Shown piece after piece: positions 6,191-13,580 of a stretch of 15,843 bases of DNA. Each line of letters begins with the position of its first letter. The first letter of the stretch is position 1. The position numbers and the translations under genes were made by a program. Origin of the DNA: Reyranella sp. (GTDB lineage Bacteria > Pseudomonadota > Alphaproteobacteria > Reyranellales > Reyranellaceae); assembly GCA_004296815.1 (NCBI GenBank), contig SCVT01000622.1:1-15843 (forward strand), written 5' to 3'. A model generated the notes under the pieces. That model did no database searches and was not told the DNA's origin. It saw only the letters and a list, made by a program, of their open reading frames with translations.

Positions 6191-7474
6191 TCAGGCGATC
6201 CGCCACACCCGCACCTTCTCCTCGTAGCCCCGGATCGCGAGCGGCCCGAGGTCGGTCGCGCCGTCGCTTTGCACCGCCTCGTGGACGGCGGTCGACACCA
6301 GGATCTGCGCCCTGGTCTCCTTGGTGAGCTGCTCGAGGCGCGCCGCCAGGTTCACCGTGTCGCCGATCACCGTATATTCCTTGCGCTGCGGCGAGCCCAC
6401 CGTGCCGGTCACCGCTTCGCCCATGTGGATGCCGATGCCGACCCGGAGCGCGTGCTGCGGCCGCGCCCGGTTCCAAGTTTCGACCACCGCCAGCATGTCG
6501 TGCGAGGCGGCGAGCGCGTTCTCAGCCGCGGCGGGATCGTCGAGCGGCGCGCCGAAGATCGCGAGGAAGCCGTCACCCAGGAACTTGTTGATGATGCCGT
6601 TGTGGCGGTCGACCACACCGATCATCTCGGCGAAGAACGCGTTCAGCAGCTCGACCGTCTCCGCCGCCGCGCGCTGGCGCGTCATCGCGGTGAAGCCGCG
6701 GATGTCGAGGAACATGACGCAGATCGTGCGCATCTCGCTCGGCGGGTCGGTCTGCTGGGCGAGCAGCCGGTCGACGACAGCCGGCGAGACGTGCTGGCCG
6801 AACAGGTTGGTGACGTGGTCGCGCGCCGCGACCGCACGCACCGAGTTCTCGAACTGATTGCGCAGGCTCTGGGCCACGATGCCCGCCACCACGCCGCAGC
6901 CGAACAGCACGGCGGTGCGGCTGAAATGGAACAGCAGCGTCTCGTTGGGGATGTTGCCCCACGGCTCGAGCGGCAGCAGCCAGAGGACCAGAATCATCTG
7001 CTGCACGGCGGCGATGGCGCCGGTCCACAGCGAGAGCGCAAAATCGAGCCGAAGCGTCGAGAGGATGATGAAGACGAAGAACAGCAGCGGCGGCCAGAAG
7101 GCGAACACCAGCTGTGGGTCCATGTAGTGGCTGAGCGTAATGATGATGCCGGCCGGCAGCGTCGTCTCGACCAGCGCATTGCCGAACCGGGTGATGCGCG
7201 GGAAGTCCTTGTCGCGCGCCGCCCGCCACTTGAGGATGTTGAGCGCGAGGATTTCGTAGAGCAGGAACGGACCGACGCCGGCCAGCGGCAGCCAGCCCGG
7301 GATGCCGCCGTTGAAGATGCGCGCGGCGTAGCTCGGAAAGAGGTTGGCGACGCACAGGGTGGTCAGCAGCAGCAAGGCGAGGATGACCGCCAGCACGCGC
7401 ATGCGCTGGATCTCGCTGCGCATGATCTCGCGGCGGAGCGCGTCTGCAAAGAAGTCGGGCGCCGCGGCAGCCAT
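6191..7474 (-). CDS. Membrane-bound class III adenylate/guanylate cyclase
   Basis: A 427-residue protein with an N-terminal membrane domain of about six helices (roughly residues 28-48, 60-80, 98-115, 122-140, 145-168, 186-204) and a C-terminal class III cyclase domain (about 247-427). Catalytic residues are intact: metal-binding D257 (FLDIRGFTAMT) and D301 (NKFLGDGFLAIFGAP), base-recognising K297 and D372, and transition-state N375 and R379 (VIGDTVNLAARLE). The Lys/Asp pair predicts ATP, hence cAMP. The helix between membrane and catalytic domains (HVTNLFGQHVSPAVVDRLL) is the usual coupling segment. The membrane domain may be a sensor; I do not recognise its family. The gene is divergent from the esterase and co-transcribed with the downstream GGCT-like gene. 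No Shine-Dalgarno is seen; TAGCTT lies 9 nt before the ATG. Confidence 0.93.
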   Translation of the reverse strand: MAAAAPDFFADALRREIMRSEIQRMRVLAVILALLLLTTLCVANLFPSYAARIFNGGIPGWLPLAGVGPFLLYEILALNILKWRAARDKDFPRITRFGNALVETTLPAGIIITLSHYMDPQLVFAFWPPLLFFVFIILSTLRLDFALSLWTGAIAAVQQMILVLWLLPLEPWGNIPNETLLFHFSRTAVLFGCGVVAGIVAQSLRNQFENSVRAVAARDHVTNLFGQHVSPAVVDRLLAQQTDPPSEMRTICVMFLDIRGFTAMTRQRAAAETVELLNAFFAEMIGVVDRHNGIINKFLGDGFLAIFGAPLDDPAAAENALAASHDMLAVVETWNRARPQHALRVGIGIHMGEAVTGTVGSPQRKEYTVIGDTVNLAARLEQLTKETRAQILVSTAVHEAVQSDGATDLGPLAIRGYEEKVRVWRIA

Positions 7475-7539
7475 AGCCGGCCAAAGCTACCGGGACGCGA
7501 CGGGCTCCACAACGGCCGGAGGCAATGCTAGGAACAGGC

Positions 7540-8601
7540 ATGGCGTTCAGGGGGATTGCGCGCGAACTGCAGGGCACGGTGGCCAACCTCGCCCTGCGCA
7601 TGCCGATTTCCTGGGTCAACATCCTGGCCGGCCCGCCGGCCGCGGTCGACGGCCGCACGCTCGACGGCCGCACCCAGTGGCTGCTGCAGCTTCTCGCCCG
7701 CTCCGGCCGCCCGCCGCTCAGCAAGATGAGCATCGCCGAGGGCCGCGCCGAGTACGACGCCTTCATGCAGCTGCTGGGCGGCAAGCCCGCGCCGGTCGGC
7801 GAGATCGTCGACCGCACTTTCGCAGGTCCTGTCGGCCGCCTGCGCGTCCGCATCTACCGGCCGGCCGGCACCGTGGCGCGCCTGCTGCCGACCATCCTCT
7901 ACTTCCATGGCGGCGGCTTCGTGATCGGCAGCCTCGAAGGCTACGACCTCGCCTGCCGCTATTTCTGCGCCCGCTCGGGCTGCGCCGTGGTCGCCGTCGA
8001 CTACCGTCTGGCGCCCGAGCACAAGTTCCCCGCCGCCATCGACGACGCCCTGGCGGCCTACCGCTGGCTGGCCGAGGACGCGCCGTCGCTGGGGCTCGAC
8101 CCCGCCCGCATCGTCGTGGCGGGCGATTCGGCCGGCGGCACCATCGCCGCCGTCGCGGCCCGCGAGCTGCGCGGCGAGGCCCGACCGCCCTGCCTGCAAT
8201 GGCTGATCTATCCCGCCACCGACCTCGCGGGCGACACCGCCTCCCACGAGAGCTGCGGCGAGGGCTTCCTGCTCACCCACGACGACATGGAATGGTTCCG
8301 CGGCCACTACCTGAGCCGCCCGGCCGAGATCGACGACCCGCGCGCCTCGCCGCTCAGGGCCACCGACCTTTCGGGGTCGGCGCCGGCCCTGATCTTCACC
8401 GCGGGCTTCGACCCGCTGCGCGACGAGGGCCAGGCCTATGCCGACAAACTCGGCGCATCTGGCGTGAAGACGATCCACCGCGAGTTCGAGACGCTGATCC
8501 ACGGCTTCGTCGGCATGCGGGGGGCGCTGGCGGCGGCGGCGCGGGCCATGGACGACATGGTCGCGGGGCTGCGCCACGAGCTTGCGTTGCTCGGGCGATA
8601 G
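7540..8601 (+). CDS. Alpha/beta hydrolase, HSL-type esterase (family IV)
   Basis: A 353-residue cytosolic carboxylesterase of the hormone-sensitive-lipase family. Motifs: oxyanion HGGGFVIG (123-130), DYRLAPEHKFPA (154-165), nucleophile GDSAGG with S197, D291 in FDPLRDEG, and H321 in LIHGF. All are intact, so it should hydrolyse short-chain esters. I chose ATG 7540, where AGGA sits 6 nt upstream and homology-like sequence begins (MAFRGIARELQG); an in-frame ATG at 7525 would add five residues but has its GGAGG only 2 nt away. It is divergent from the cyclase across 65 nt and followed after 14 nt by a TetR gene, which may regulate it. The natural substrate is unknown. Confidence 0.92.
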   Translation: MAFRGIARELQGTVANLALRMPISWVNILAGPPAAVDGRTLDGRTQWLLQLLARSGRPPLSKMSIAEGRAEYDAFMQLLGGKPAPVGEIVDRTFAGPVGRLRVRIYRPAGTVARLLPTILYFHGGGFVIGSLEGYDLACRYFCARSGCAVVAVDYRLAPEHKFPAAIDDALAAYRWLAEDAPSLGLDPARIVVAGDSAGGTIAAVAARELRGEARPPCLQWLIYPATDLAGDTASHESCGEGFLLTHDDMEWFRGHYLSRPAEIDDPRASPLRATDLSGSAPALIFTAGFDPLRDEGQAYADKLGASGVKTIHREFETLIHGFVGMRGALAAAARAMDDMVAGLRHELALLGR

Positions 8602-8615
8602 GGCCAGAAGACGGC

Positions 8616-9248
8616 ATGGGCGACGACGGCACAATGACCGACCAGCGCGCCGAGCGGGCCGGCCGGCGCGAGCAGAACAAGGCCGAGAACCGCACGGCGC
8701 TGCTCAAGGCTGCGCGCGCGGTGTTCGCCGAGATGGGCTATGGCGCGGCAAGCGTGCGCGATATCGTGCGCCGCACCGACCTCGCCTCGGGCACCTTCTA
8801 CAACTACTTCAAGGACAAGGACGAGATCTTCGAAGCCGTCGTCGGCGAGCTGACCGGCGTGCTGCTGCAGCGGCACAACGAGGGCCGCGCGCGGGCGACC
8901 ACGATCGAGGAGTTCGTGCGCAGGCACTACGCCGCCTACTTCAACTTCCTGGCCGAGGATCCCGAGCTGCTGGCGCTGGCGCGCTCGAGCTTCACCGCGG
9001 TGCGCACGCTGCTCGACAAGCCCGACGTGCGGGCGCTCGCCAAGGCGCTGAACGAGGACATCCGCGCCGCCATCCAGCAGGGCATCCTGCCCAACATCGA
9101 CGTGAGCTACCTCAGCGCCTCGATGGCGGGCATCGCCTTCGAGATCTCGATGGTGATGGTGGCGCGTGACCCGGTCGATCCCGAGGCCGCCGCCGAGTTC
9201 GCCACCCACCTGATGCTGGGCGGCATCGAGAAGCTGCCGCGGCGCTGA
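8616..9248 (+). CDS. TetR/AcrR-family transcriptional regulator
   Basis: A 210-residue one-component repressor. The DNA-binding domain is at residues 25-75: LLKAARAVFAEMGYGAASV, then DIVRRTDLASGTFYNYFKDK, the typical helix-turn-helix with the YNYFKDKDE recognition end. The C-terminal all-helical half (about 80-210) is the ligand and dimer domain. ATG 8616 follows a weak AGAAG; ATG 8634 in the same frame is an alternative and would trim only the disordered, charged N-terminus. It lies 14 nt after the esterase, so the pair probably shares a transcript, and the esterase or a nearby gene is the likely target. No obvious operator was found in the 65-nt divergent region upstream of the esterase. 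The gene ends inside a strong hairpin. Confidence 0.93.
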   Translation: MGDDGTMTDQRAERAGRREQNKAENRTALLKAARAVFAEMGYGAASVRDIVRRTDLASGTFYNYFKDKDEIFEAVVGELTGVLLQRHNEGRARATTIEEFVRRHYAAYFNFLAEDPELLALARSSFTAVRTLLDKPDVRALAKALNEDIRAAIQQGILPNIDVSYLSASMAGIAFEISMVMVARDPVDPEAAAEFATHLMLGGIEKLPRR

Positions 9249-9259
9249 GGCGCCGCGGC
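9236..9259. terminator. Strong hairpin at TetR end, possible bidirectional terminator
   Basis: A perfect 10-bp inverted repeat (GCCGCGGCGC / GCGCCGCGGC) encloses a 4-nt TGAG loop. The loop contains the TetR TGA stop codon. It lies 8 nt before the stop of the convergent FAA-hydrolase gene, so it is suited to ending both transcripts. No T-run follows on either strand, making it an I-shaped or Rho-assisted terminator candidate. Confidence 0.5.
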
Positions 9260-9267
9260 GCGTCTCC

Positions 9268-10140
9268 TCAAGCTCCCTGCGCGATCGGGTTGCGCAGGAC
9301 GCCGATCTTCTCGATCTCGACCTCGCAGACGTCGCCCGGCTTCAGCCAGTTGGGCGGGGTCCGCGCCATGGCGACGCCCGACGGCGTGCCGGTGATGATG
9401 ACGTCGCCCGGATCGAGCGTCATGACCTTGCTGAGCTCGTGGATCAGCGTCGGCACGTCGAAGATCAGGTCGTCGGTGTTGCTGTCCTGCATGGTGACGC
9501 CGTTGACGCGGGTCATGATGCGCAGCGGCGCGCCGCCCGGCGGCAGCTCGTCCGGCGTCACGATGTCGGGGCCGAAGCCGCCGGTGCCGTCGAAGTTCTT
9601 GCCGAGCGTGAACTGGCCGCCCGACTTCCTCTGCCAATCACGGATCGAACCGTCGTTGAACACGGCGTAGCCGCCGATCACCGACAGCGCCTTCTCCTTC
9701 GGCACGTTGCGGCTCTTCTTGGCGATGACGACGGCGAGCTCGGCCTCCCAGTCGTACTGCTCGGAGTGGGTGGTCGAGAGCATCTTGCCGTTGTGCGGCA
9801 CCAGCGTGTTGTTGAAGCGCGTGAACACCAGCGGGTACTGCGGGATCGGGCTGCCGGTCTCCTCGGCGTGCTTGCGGTAATTGAGGCCGATGCAGAGGAT
9901 CTTGCCCGGGCTCGGCACCGGCGTGAGGTACTTGGCCGACTTCTCCGACACGGTGGCGCCGGCCTTCGGCTTGGCGCAGGCCTTGAGGACGGCGGCCTGC
10001 AGCTTCTTGCCGCCGGCCAGGATCTCAACGACCGACTTCGGCCCGCGCGGCATCTGCTTGCTGAGATCGACGATCTTGCCGTTGCCGGTCTTGACGCCCA
10101 CCGCGGCCTTGCCGCCGCTGTTGATGGTGCACAAACGCAT
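9268..10140 (-). CDS. Fumarylacetoacetate hydrolase (FAH) family protein
   Basis: A 290-residue enzyme of the FAH superfamily. An N-terminal cap of about 70 residues (RLCTINSGGKAAVGV) precedes the catalytic core. Core motifs: ILCIGLNYRKHAEETG (81-96; catalytic His91 and a nearby Glu), DWEAELAVVI (E132 and E134), and FNDGSIRDWQ (D163), the usual Glu/Glu/Asp metal set. DPGDVIITGTPSGVA (243-257) is the conserved C-terminal turn. Members cleave C-C bonds in acylpyruvates or decarboxylate and isomerise aromatic catabolites; the precise substrate is not resolved. ATG 10140 follows GAGGGGG at a good distance, so I reject the 10-residue longer start. It is divergent from the secreted lectin-fold gene. 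No clear -35/-10 pair was seen for it in the 115-nt gap. Confidence 0.92.
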   Translation of the reverse strand: MRLCTINSGGKAAVGVKTGNGKIVDLSKQMPRGPKSVVEILAGGKKLQAAVLKACAKPKAGATVSEKSAKYLTPVPSPGKILCIGLNYRKHAEETGSPIPQYPLVFTRFNNTLVPHNGKMLSTTHSEQYDWEAELAVVIAKKSRNVPKEKALSVIGGYAVFNDGSIRDWQRKSGGQFTLGKNFDGTGGFGPDIVTPDELPPGGAPLRIMTRVNGVTMQDSNTDDLIFDVPTLIHELSKVMTLDPGDVIITGTPSGVAMARTPPNWLKPGDVCEVEIEKIGVLRNPIAQGA

Positions 10141-10218
10141 TGTGTTTCCCCCTCGAAAATCTGCCCGCAAATCCGTCCGAAATACGGCCGGCGCGTAAAC
10201 TCCTCCCTCCCGGACGGG

Positions 10219-10247
10219 TGGTCAAGCGCGACGCGGTTTTTGCTAGT
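10219..10247 (+). promoter_or_regulatory. Putative promoter of secreted lectin-fold gene
   Basis: TGGTCA (10219-10224) and GCTAGT (10242-10247) are separated by 17 nt. The -10 ends 8 nt before the ATG at 10256 and there is no Shine-Dalgarno, again suggesting a leaderless or near-leaderless transcript. Confidence 0.35.
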
Positions 10248-10255
10248 CTCGGCCC

Positions 10256-10894
10256 ATGCGTTCCCTGCTTTTGCTCCTGCCGCTCTTCCTGCTCGCCCCG
10301 CCGGTGTGGGCCCAGATGGTCGTGCCGTTCACCACGCCGGACGGCCGCGTCGCCTGCACCCAGGGCAAGACCGGCATCGGCCGGCCGGCCCTGTGGAGGG
10401 CGATCGAGGACCCCGACGGGCCGAACGGCTGGGCGCTTGCGGAGACCGAGGCCGATCCCACCGACCAGCGCTTCCCGCTCTGCATCTCCGAGCCCGCCAC
10501 CGGCCGGGACTTCGACGCCACGCTGCGCTTCAAGCCGATCTCGGGCACCAAGGCGCAGGTCGCGGGCTTCGTCTTCCGCGCCCAGAGCGCCAACGACTAT
10601 TACGTCGTGCGCGCCAACGCGCTCGACAACACGGTCCGCCTCTACCGCATGGACAAGGGCAAGCGCTCCCAGCTCGGCTCCAAGGACGCGCCGATCGCGC
10701 TCGGCAAATGGCACTCGCTCCGGGTGATCGCGGTCAACGACAAGTACGAGGTGTCGCTCGACGGCAAGGAGCTGTTCACCGCAACCGACCGCAGCCTGGT
10801 GACGTCGGGCGCGCTCGGCGTGTGGAGCCAGGCCGACAGCCTGACCCACTACGGCTCGCTGCTGGTCAGCCCTCCGCCGGCGGCGGTGCGCTGA
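10256..10894 (+). CDS. Secreted DUF1080/LamG-like beta-sandwich protein
   Basis: A 212-residue exported protein. The first 19 residues form a Sec signal peptide (RSLLLLLPLFLLAPPVWA). The mature part reads as alternating strands with family-like pieces: RDFDATLRFKPISG, VAGFVFRAQSANDYYVVRAN, a turn NTVRLYRMDKGKR, GKWHSLRVIAVNDKYEVSLDG, and TSGALGVWSQADS near the end. This pattern is that of concanavalin-like jelly-roll domains (DUF1080 / 3-keto-disaccharide-hydrolase type), which bind or process glycans. I see no firm catalytic residues, so binding is as likely as hydrolysis. C34 and C76 could form a disulfide. It stands alone, with its own promoter, and ends 3 nt before the convergent HAD gene. 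Confidence 0.78.
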   Translation: MRSLLLLLPLFLLAPPVWAQMVVPFTTPDGRVACTQGKTGIGRPALWRAIEDPDGPNGWALAETEADPTDQRFPLCISEPATGRDFDATLRFKPISGTKAQVAGFVFRAQSANDYYVVRANALDNTVRLYRMDKGKRSQLGSKDAPIALGKWHSLRVIAVNDKYEVSLDGKELFTATDRSLVTSGALGVWSQADSLTHYGSLLVSPPPAAVR

Positions 10895-10897
10895 GAC

Positions 10898-11701
10898 CTA
10901 GCGACGGGCGGCGATCAGGGCTTCTGCGAGCTCGACGAAGCCCGCGCCCGAACGCGCAGTCGTGATCCAGCCGGGCAGGCTCGGCATCTGGTCGGCGAAG
11001 TCGCGCACGTTGGCCACGCCCACGGCGTTGGGGAAGAAGCCGAACATCGGAGAGTCGTTGGGCGAGTCGCCGGAGAACACCCAGGCCGCGCGCTCCTGGC
11101 CGGCGTCGACGTCGACGCCGAACAGCTCCTTCATCATCGTCCGGCTGGTCGTGAGCTTGTCGTAGTCGCCGAACCAGCCGTTGACGTGGATCGAGCTCAC
11201 CTTGGCGTGGGCGCCGTGGCGCTCGAAGACCTGCACGATGCGGTCGACGGCGGCGCGCGGCAGCGCCGGCACGTCCTCGCAGAAATCGACCGCCAGGTCG
11301 GCCAGGCGATAGGGCTGGTCGGAGGCGATGCCGCAGCCCGGCACCTCCTTCAGCACGTCGGCGCGTACCGTCTCGAGGCGGCGGCGGCCCTCGGCACGCT
11401 CGGCCTCGGACTGGATGAAGCGGGTGCGGAGCTTGCCGGCGCCGGTGTCGTGCCACATCCAGAAGGCGCCGTTTTCGCCCACCACGGCATCGACCGGCCA
11501 GAAGCGAGCGACCATGTCGCACCAGCCGGCCGGCCGGCCGGTCACGGGGATGACCTTCAGCCCGGCCGTCTTCAGGGCCTCCAGCGCGCCGTAGGCGGCG
11601 GCGGTGAGCCTGCCCTCGCTGGAAACGGTCTCGTCGATGTCGGTCAGCACGCCCTTCACGGCGGCCAGGGTGGCGCGGGGGCAGTCTTTCAGCGGCTTCA
11701 T
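10898..11701 (-). CDS. HAD-superfamily hydrolase, Cof/MPGP-type (HAD-IIB)
   Basis: A 267-residue phosphatase of the haloacid dehalogenase superfamily. Motif I is DIDET (D21 nucleophile, D23), motif II is T54 in IPVTGRPAGW, the motif III Lys is probably K182 in GDYDKLTTSR, and motif IV is SGDSPNDSPMF (D212, D216). The cap between motifs II and III, with VVGENGAF and a SSIHVNGWFGDYDK segment, is of C2B type, as in sugar- and mannosyl-3-phosphoglycerate phosphatases. A sugar phosphate is a reasonable but unproven substrate. I chose ATG 11701, since the longer frame to 11755 would run into the purB start region. TAGAAG lies 7 nt upstream of the ATG. It is divergent from purB across 52 nt and convergent with the secreted lectin-fold gene. 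Confidence 0.88.
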   Translation of the reverse strand: MKPLKDCPRATLAAVKGVLTDIDETVSSEGRLTAAAYGALEALKTAGLKVIPVTGRPAGWCDMVARFWPVDAVVGENGAFWMWHDTGAGKLRTRFIQSEAERAEGRRRLETVRADVLKEVPGCGIASDQPYRLADLAVDFCEDVPALPRAAVDRIVQVFERHGAHAKVSSIHVNGWFGDYDKLTTSRTMMKELFGVDVDAGQERAAWVFSGDSPNDSPMFGFFPNAVGVANVRDFADQMPSLPGWITTARSGAGFVELAEALIAARR

Positions 11702-11708
11702 GGCGGCA

Positions 11709-11744
11709 CTTCTAACATGGCGTCGGGGGCTCCCAGGGTCTAAA
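11709..11744. promoter_or_regulatory. Divergent -10 boxes for HAD gene and purB
   Basis: Only 52 nt separate the two divergent start codons. On the minus strand TAGAAG (11714-11709) ends 7 nt before the HAD ATG. On the plus strand TCTAAA (11739-11744) ends 9 nt before the purB ATG. No -35 boxes are convincing, and purB lacks a Shine-Dalgarno. The two polymerase sites would nearly abut. Confidence 0.3.
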
Positions 11745-11753
11745 AGCCCGCAC

Positions 11754-13079
<1,326 letters not shown>

Positions 13080-13083
13080 GGGG

Positions 13084-13410
13084 TCAGCGGACCTCGGCCA
13101 TCACCTGCTTCTTGGCTTCTTCGACCAGCCGCTCGGACTGCTTGCGGATGGTGTGGTCCTCCATCGGCTTGCCGGCGGCGGCGAGGTCCTTCATCAGCTT
13201 GTGCACGACGTCGGTATCGCCCGGCTTCTCGAAGTCGGCCATCACGACTTCCTTGGCATAGGCCTCGGCGTCGGCGCCGCTCTTGCCCAGGAGACCCGCG
13301 GCCCACAGGCCGAGCAGCTTGTTGCGGCGGCTGTTGACCTTGAACTGCAGTTCCTGGTCGTGCTCGTATTTCTTCTCGAAGGCTTTTTCGCGATCGTCGA
13401 ACGTGGTCAT
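13084..13410 (-). CDS. DUF1476 protein, F1-ATPase zeta-type inhibitor
   Basis: A 108-residue soluble, highly charged helical protein. The N-terminus TTFDDREKAFEKKYEHDQE, then SRRNKLLGLWAAGLLGK and AEAYAKEVVMADFEKPGD, match DUF1476 across its length. In Paracoccus denitrificans this family is the zeta subunit, whose N-terminal helix enters F1 and blocks ATP hydrolysis without blocking synthesis. The N-terminal inhibitory segment is present here, so the function probably holds, though potency differs between alphaproteobacteria and inhibition should not be assumed. The ATG at 13410 follows a GGAG (13420-13417) at 6 nt. It has its own promoter and lies convergent with purB. It is the strongest lineage marker in the window. 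Confidence 0.93.
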   Translation of the reverse strand: MTTFDDREKAFEKKYEHDQELQFKVNSRRNKLLGLWAAGLLGKSGADAEAYAKEVVMADFEKPGDTDVVHKLMKDLAAAGKPMEDHTIRKQSERLVEEAKKQVMAEVR

Positions 13411-13441
13411 CGGCCGCTCCGGTTAAGCAAGTCGCGCCGCG

Positions 13442-13470
13442 TATATAGCGACGTGGACGGGCTCTTTCCA
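13442..13470 (-). promoter_or_regulatory. Putative promoter of zeta-type inhibitor gene
   Basis: On the minus strand TGGAAA (13470-13465) and TATATA (13447-13442) are 17 nt apart. Transcription would start near 13435, giving a leader of about 25 nt that carries the GGAG ribosome site. This gene is therefore a conventional leadered gene, unlike several neighbours. Confidence 0.45.
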
Positions 13471-13487
13471 CCCGGTGACGGGCCGCC

Positions 13488-13523
13488 GGGGCGAAATAAC
13501 GGTTGATTTGCGGCCCCGCTTTT
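13488..13523 (+). terminator. Hairpin plus T-run between divergent genes
   Basis: GGGGC (13488-13492) pairs with GCCCC (13513-13517). Inside, AAAT (13494-13497) pairs with ATTT (13506-13509) around an 8-nt loop, with a 1x3 internal bulge. GCTTTT follows at 13518-13523. It resembles a Rho-independent terminator on the plus strand. It could stop readthrough from purB before the glycosyltransferase operon. The bulge makes it uncertain. Confidence 0.28.
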
Positions 13524-13529
13524 GATTCC

Positions 13530-13559
13530 TTGGCGGCAGGGGATGAGGGGTCGTAGAAC
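13530..13559 (+). promoter_or_regulatory. Putative promoter of glycosyltransferase operon
   Basis: TTGGCG (13530-13535) and TAGAAC (13554-13559) are 18 nt apart, each matching four of six consensus positions. The predicted start near 13566 leaves a leader of about 15 nt before the GTG at 13581. Confidence 0.3.
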
Positions 13560-13580
13560 CGTTTCACGGAACCCTCATAC

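Noticed and set aside
4920..6227. 435-codon plus-strand frame
   Set aside because: It is out of frame within the hydrolase and antisense through the GGCT-like gene, and is Arg-rich without motifs.
6269..7531. 420-codon plus-strand frame opposite the cyclase
   Set aside because: The cyclase frame carries all catalytic residues; the opposite frame is His/Arg/Glu-rich shadow sequence.
7475..7539. Search for a TetR operator between the cyclase and esterase
   Set aside because: Only short GC-rich GGCCGG pieces are seen and no convincing palindrome of TetR type.
7344..8615. Long upstream extension of the TetR frame
   Set aside because: It runs through the esterase in another frame; TetR similarity begins only after 8616.
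9439..10965. 508-codon plus-strand frame across the FAH and lectin-fold genes
   Set aside because: It crosses an intergenic region and two genes in other frames, and its low-complexity content fits a GC-driven artefact.
11524..11541. Tandem GGCC-type repeat (about four units)
   Set aside because: It lies inside the HAD gene at the conserved GRPAGW motif and is explained by GC-rich codons for that peptide.
13503..13527. Direct repeat of TTGATT as a possible -35 pair
   Set aside because: No acceptable -10 lies 16-18 nt downstream of either copy.
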